The notes beneath the pieces are model-generated. The model searched no databases. It was not told the DNA's origin and saw only the letters and a list, made by a program, of their open reading frames with translations. A program made the translations under genes and the position numbers. 64,000 bases of DNA from RGIG2945 sp045540355 (GTDB taxonomy: Bacteria; Bacillota; Clostridia; Oscillospirales; Acutalibacteraceae). Every line of letters starts with the position of its first letter. Within the stretch, counting starts at the first letter, position 1. Where the stretch lies: assembly GCA_045540355.1 (NCBI GenBank), contig JAZQHB010000040.1, positions 124,001 to 188,000 on the forward strand, given 5' to 3'. Of the stretch, positions 60,620 through 64,000 are shown piece after piece.

Positions 60620-61654
60620 TCAAAAACCTATCTTATCAAGAATCGCGGCATAAGTCTTCCCTATTATAGCTTCTGTTTTTGTTTTGCCTATGTCACCGGT
60701 TTCGATAATATTAACTATTCTGTTCGCAATCTCTAAATGTTGTTCTTCGGAATGATGTGCGATATCAAGATATACATTCCAGAAATCAGGTGAATTGTAC
60801 GCTGCTTCTTCAAAAACCATATCCGTAAGATCACAATAATAATATGTATCTGCGTACTCGGAGCCGTAAGCAATCCAATTGTTCATTTTACTGAAGACCA
60901 AATCAAAAAATTTGCCGAACTTGATTGCATCACCTTCGTTAAGACTCGTGTTGTTCAAAGCGTTAATTGTACTTATTGCAACAATTGTAACATCGGGATT
61001 AAGTCTGTAAATATGCTCAATTATCGAATCCCAATTGCGATGAAATTGAGCATAAGCACTGTCAAGTCTGCCAAAAAAGTCTGTGAAGCATTGCACTAAC
61101 TGAATCGCAAATTCAAGGCTGTCAAGTGCACCGAGTATCGATTCATCAAAACCGAAAGACGAAAATACTGATTTGAGATTCTGAATTTCCTCAACAGGTT
61201 TATTAAGTGACTGTCTTGACTTTTTGAAATCATCACTCATTATATCATTTGGACCAACCTGAATAGATATGTAGTCAGCAACTTCAATTGCTCGGATATA
61301 ATCATCTTTAAAAGCGTCAAGGTGATGTTTCTTAACATCAGCCAACGAAACTTCAGAATACGCCCAATCCATTTCAAAATCAGGGTCAAGCATATAACAC
61401 ATTTCATCAGTTCTGAACCCGCTTGAACCGAATTGCAATAATTCAGCATTCAACCGCTTAGCAACATGCGTATGGTATGCATTCGGAGCGGGAACTCTGC
61501 TGTAAGTGTACCCCTCAGTTGCATATCCCGCTGCATTACTGTCACCAAGACAGGTATAAATCTTTTTATCCTCAGCCGATGCACAGACCATTAAGCTTGA
61601 CAAAATAGTCAAAATAACGAAAAAACTTATAATAATACGCGATCTTCTTTTCAT
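60620..61654 (-). CDS. Secreted SGNH/GDSL hydrolase
   Basis: 344 aa, exported esterase or lipase-like enzyme. Signal peptide 1-27. Block I is L-G-D-S-N (36-40) with the nucleophile S39; block II G-S-S-G-F near 77-81; block III V-G-P-N-D near 135-139, where Asn completes the oxyanion hole. A candidate block V is D-I-A-H-H near 307-311. The substrate could be acetylated sugar or lipid. It neighbours two exported phosphoesterases, all three on the same strand with gaps holding terminators, so they are probably separate units. No anchor is seen at the C-terminus. Confidence 0.87.
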   Translation of the reverse strand: MKRRSRIIISFFVILTILSSLMVCASAEDKKIYTCLGDSNAAGYATEGYTYSRVPAPNAYHTHVAKRLNAELLQFGSSGFRTDEMCYMLDPDFEMDWAYSEVSLADVKKHHLDAFKDDYIRAIEVADYISIQVGPNDIMSDDFKKSRQSLNKPVEEIQNLKSVFSSFGFDESILGALDSLEFAIQLVQCFTDFFGRLDSAYAQFHRNWDSIIEHIYRLNPDVTIVAISTINALNNTSLNEGDAIKFGKFFDLVFSKMNNWIAYGSEYADTYYYCDLTDMVFEEAAYNSPDFWNVYLDIAHHSEEQHLEIANRIVNIIETGDIGKTKTEAIIGKTYAAILDKIGF

Positions 61655-61795
61655 AATTTCTCCCTATCCCTCTTTTTGATCAACAGAGGAATTATAGCAA
61701 AATCACTTAATATGTTAATGCCTTTCGAGAATTATAATGTGAATTTTCTGTTAACAAAATCTACACTGAATTTATAGCCGACACTATACAAAACA

Positions 61796-61823
61796 AACCC
61801 CAACCTCAGTTGAGATTGGGGTT
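61796..61823 (-). terminator. Terminator of the metallophosphoesterase gene
   Basis: Arms AACCCCAA and TTGGGGTT extended by CTCA/TGAG with one mismatch; it lies 6 bp after the phosphoesterase stop. On the minus strand TGTTTTG follows. Confidence 0.8.
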
Positions 61824-61828
61824 GTGTA

Positions 61829-63247
61829 TCATTTAGCGAATGATGTTAGAATTTTTTCAAAAACATCGTAAACAATTTCAAAGATTATAAAATAATCTTT
61901 CATCAAAGGCTTTAACATACTACCGATGTATCCGCCGATTGTTTCTTCTGTTTCAAACTCAGTATTAGTTTTTACGATATTAAAAGCATCAATTACTTCA
62001 TTTGTTTCTGCATCGCAGGTAATCATTTTAAGATTATTAGAATCAACTTCAAATGTAGTATATGAATCCCTGCCGTTACCGTTCATTTTTGCGAGCCACC
62101 AATAATCTTCAGGGATAGCTTCCGCCGTACCTGTACTTGCACCCGCAGAACTAGCGGTAATATAGAGAATGCCTTCAGGGTCTGTGACTGTACCTGTTTT
62201 ATAATTATCATCAAGCACAATTTCATTATTTTTGATAAGATACGAACGACCGTAGAGATGGTCATGTCCCGTAAGAACAACATCAAAATCGTATTTATCA
62301 AATACCGGGCAAAGTGAATTTCTTGCTAAAAGAGTTTCAGATTCAGTTACATGGCGTTCTGTGCCGTAAACATCATGATGCATTACTGCAATTCTCCATT
62401 TTGCATCAGCATTTGCTTCAACCGCAGTATCAATAAGTGCTTTGTTATCAAAGATGTTGATTTTGTTTGAGTTGAGCATAACAAAGAGAACATCGCCGTA
62501 TCTGAACCAATAACCGTTACCGGAAAACTTAGGTGTAGATGCCTTATACTCATTCGGATTATTAACATAATGAGGATATGTTGAAGTAAGTCCTCTGTCG
62601 TCATGATTGCCTACAACAGTTGCCATGGGAACAGAGCGAAGCGTTTTGGGTGATAAAGTGCCCACCCACTCATCTGTATTCTCACCGTTGTTGGTTAAAT
62701 CACCGCCGTTAACAATGAAGCTGATATCATCGTTAGCACCAAAAGCATTTTCAAGTAATGTATTCCATCTGTGTGAACGGATATACAAGGGAGATTTATA
62801 ATTAAGCTGAACATCGCTTATATAGAGGAATTTGAAGTTGTCGGTTTTGTATGTTTTGTACTCACAAGGAACACTGAACACGCCGTCAATTCCATAAGTA
62901 TAATAATATTTTGTATTTTCTTCAAGACCTGTTGCTGTTACTCTGTTTACTCTTTGTTTTATGTTTTCTGACATAGAGTAGCTTCCGGCAAACTCAACAT
63001 ATCCTGACATATCAGAACTCTTACTCATACGGACAACCGGTTTTTTCACAGACCAATCGGAATGCCAACAGAAATTCAATTCTGTTGCATCTTTACCGGG
63101 AGTAAGTGAAATTAAAGTATTGTCAAGAGTCTGATAATACTCCTGATAATCCTCAATTGATGTAACTGCAACGGATTGCAAACCGCTAAAAGAAACAAGT
63201 AGTACAATCGCCGTAATCAAAGCAGTTATCTTTTTTATCTTTTTCAT
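61829..63247 (-). CDS. Secreted metallophosphoesterase 1 with fibronectin-like N-terminal domain
   Basis: 472 aa, resembling purple acid phosphatases. Signal peptide (about 1-28), a fibronectin III-like strand domain (about 40-130, including T-K-Y-Y-Y-T-Y-G), then the calcineurin-like fold: S-D-V-Q near 146-149, G-G-D-L-T-N-N near 186-192, G-N-H-D near 221-224, M-H-H-D near 295-298 and G-H-D-H near 331-334. A conserved C-terminal tail (about 435-472) reads G-G-Y-I-G ... Y-F-I-I-F-E ... F-E-K and is shared with the next gene. Substrate is unknown; phosphomonoesters or extracellular nucleotides are possible. Confidence 0.87.
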   Translation of the reverse strand: MKKIKKITALITAIVLLVSFSGLQSVAVTSIEDYQEYYQTLDNTLISLTPGKDATELNFCWHSDWSVKKPVVRMSKSSDMSGYVEFAGSYSMSENIKQRVNRVTATGLEENTKYYYTYGIDGVFSVPCEYKTYKTDNFKFLYISDVQLNYKSPLYIRSHRWNTLLENAFGANDDISFIVNGGDLTNNGENTDEWVGTLSPKTLRSVPMATVVGNHDDRGLTSTYPHYVNNPNEYKASTPKFSGNGYWFRYGDVLFVMLNSNKINIFDNKALIDTAVEANADAKWRIAVMHHDVYGTERHVTESETLLARNSLCPVFDKYDFDVVLTGHDHLYGRSYLIKNNEIVLDDNYKTGTVTDPEGILYITASSAGASTGTAEAIPEDYWWLAKMNGNGRDSYTTFEVDSNNLKMITCDAETNEVIDAFNIVKTNTEFETEETIGGYIGSMLKPLMKDYFIIFEIVYDVFEKILTSFAK

Positions 63248-63259
63248 GATTTTACCTCA

Positions 63260-64000
63260 CTATTTAGAAAAAATTTGTGTGAGCTTTTCAAACAAATCAC
63301 CGAACATTTCAAAGATTATGAAATACTCACCCATTAGAGCCTTAAATACATGTCCGATAACACCGCCAAATGTTTCCTTGTGCTCAAATTCATAATCAGA
63401 CTTTACAATAGTAAAAGTATCGATTGTTTCGCCGGTGATTGTGTCTACGCTGACGATTTTCAATTGTCCGTCGTTCGTAAATTCAATCGTTGAATAACAG
63501 TCATTGGGTACATCATATGATTTTGCAACCCAATAGTAGCTCTTATGCTCCTCAAGACGCTCTCTTGAATTGCCCGTAGAACCCGTTTGATTAAGATACA
63601 AAATACCTTCGGGGTCCACAACCCTGCCTGAAGCGTAACCCTCATTCACAACTATTTTTTCGTTCTCCATAAAATATGAACGACCGTATGTATGATCATG
63701 ACCGTTAAGTACCAGGTCAAAATCATAATACTCAAGTGCAGATGCCAACTGCCATCTTGTGTCCTGGATTTTTTCTTTACCTGAATGCTTACCGGCACCG
63801 TAAATTCCGTAGTGACCAACAGCAACACGCCACTTGGCATCGGGATTTTTTTCAACCGCTTCTTTAATAAGGAGATCTGTATCAAAGAAATTCGCCTTCA
63901 TGGTATTCATCATCACAAAAAGAACATCGCCATATCTGAACCAATAACCGTTACCGTAAAATGTCGGTGAAAGTCCGAGATAAACATTAGGATTGTTAAA
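63260..64000 (-). CDS. Secreted metallophosphoesterase 2, C-terminal part (5' end outside window)
   Basis: 246 codons visible, open to the right edge. The chain matches metallophosphoesterase 1 throughout: N-G-Y-W-F-R-Y-G-D-V-L-F-V, V-G-H-Y-G-I-Y-G (where the first gene has M-H-H-D-V-Y-G), and L-N-G-H-D-H-T-Y-G-R. The replacement of the second His of the M-H-H motif by Tyr leaves one fewer potential metal contact in that motif. It ends in the same tail, G-G-V-I-G ... Y-F-I-I-F-E ... F-E-K. The stop is 12 bp before the start of its paralogue, so the pair is likely a tandem duplication transcribed together. Confidence 0.85.
   Translation of the reverse strand, partial: FNNPNVYLGLSPTFYGNGYWFRYGDVLFVMMNTMKANFFDTDLLIKEAVEKNPDAKWRVAVGHYGIYGAGKHSGKEKIQDTRWQLASALEYYDFDLVLNGHDHTYGRSYFMENEKIVVNEGYASGRVVDPEGILYLNQTGSTGNSRERLEEHKSYYWVAKSYDVPNDCYSTIEFTNDGQLKIVSVDTITGETIDTFTIVKSDYEFEHKETFGGVIGHVFKALMGEYFIIFEMFGDLFEKLTQIFSK

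Noticed and set aside
1..64000. Search for tRNA, rRNA, insertion sequences, phage genes or attachment sites
   Set aside because: No cloverleaf, rRNA core, transposase or integrase was recognised in any gap or frame.

Overview
The window reads as a chromosomal piece of an AT-rich, spore-forming, Gram-positive anaerobe of the class Clostridia, most likely an uncultured gut or rumen Oscillospirales/Ruminococcaceae-type bacterium. The grounds are: the spore coat operon cotJABC and a SipL-type DUF3794-LysM protein; a fused IspH-S1 protein in a cmk-plsC-ispH operon; type III glutamine synthetase; an indolepyruvate:ferredoxin oxidoreductase; a type I dockerin on a leucine-rich-repeat surface protein; CIRCE-controlled groESL; and Clostridia-like ribosome binding sites with frequent TTG starts. 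I saw no rRNA, tRNA, CRISPR array, insertion sequence or phage gene. The taxonomic placement is inference.

Layout. 1-3540: end of an FAD oxidoreductase, then a divergent cation exporter/TetR pair with a GNAT enzyme and a serine hydrolase behind tetR. 3559-14606: a carbohydrate region (AraC regulator, Gfo/Idh/MocA oxidoreductase, GH36-like alpha-galactosidase, a cytosolic beta-propeller/helical-toroid protein, a GH106-like hydrolase coupled to a small P-loop kinase), interrupted by cotJABC at 7705-8790. 14743-19305: prephenate dehydrogenase, AlkD-like repair protein, DUF5662 protein, HAD phosphatase and SipL-like spore coat protein. 19419-25595: a 2058-residue surface adhesin with a VWA domain, nine 411-bp repeats and an IPKTG-type wall anchor.

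25919-36660: a VTT membrane protein plus galactokinase-family kinase, a convergent LCP protein, then a tight six-gene run (two M42 aminopeptidases, GNAT, methionine gamma-lyase-like PLP enzyme, phosphohexomutase, glutamine synthetase III) suggesting peptide, amino-acid and nitrogen handling. 36700-42982: DegV protein, a membrane-anchored XRE regulator behind a strong promoter and paired palindromes, and a 1448-residue secreted InlB-repeat protein. 43176-48671: a housekeeping operon (RpiR regulator, HI0933-like flavoprotein, cmk, plsC, ispH-S1), with overlaps at three of its four junctions.

48829-51093: dockerin-bearing leucine-rich-repeat protein with zinc-ribbon-like repeats. 51334-58329: an aromatic 2-oxoacid operon (sodium symporter, two aryl-acid CoA ligases flanking IorAB, ACT protein), predicted to take aromatic amino acids or their oxoacids through arylacetyl-CoA with ferredoxin reduction and ATP yield. 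58505-60515: CIRCE, groES, groEL. 60620-64000: three secreted hydrolases, an SGNH esterase and two tandem metallophosphoesterases that share an unusual conserved C-terminal tail. No single clearly undescribed system dominates the window. The best candidates for a closer look are the adhesin repeat array, the propeller-toroid protein, the shared phosphoesterase tail, and the paired palindromes at several promoters.
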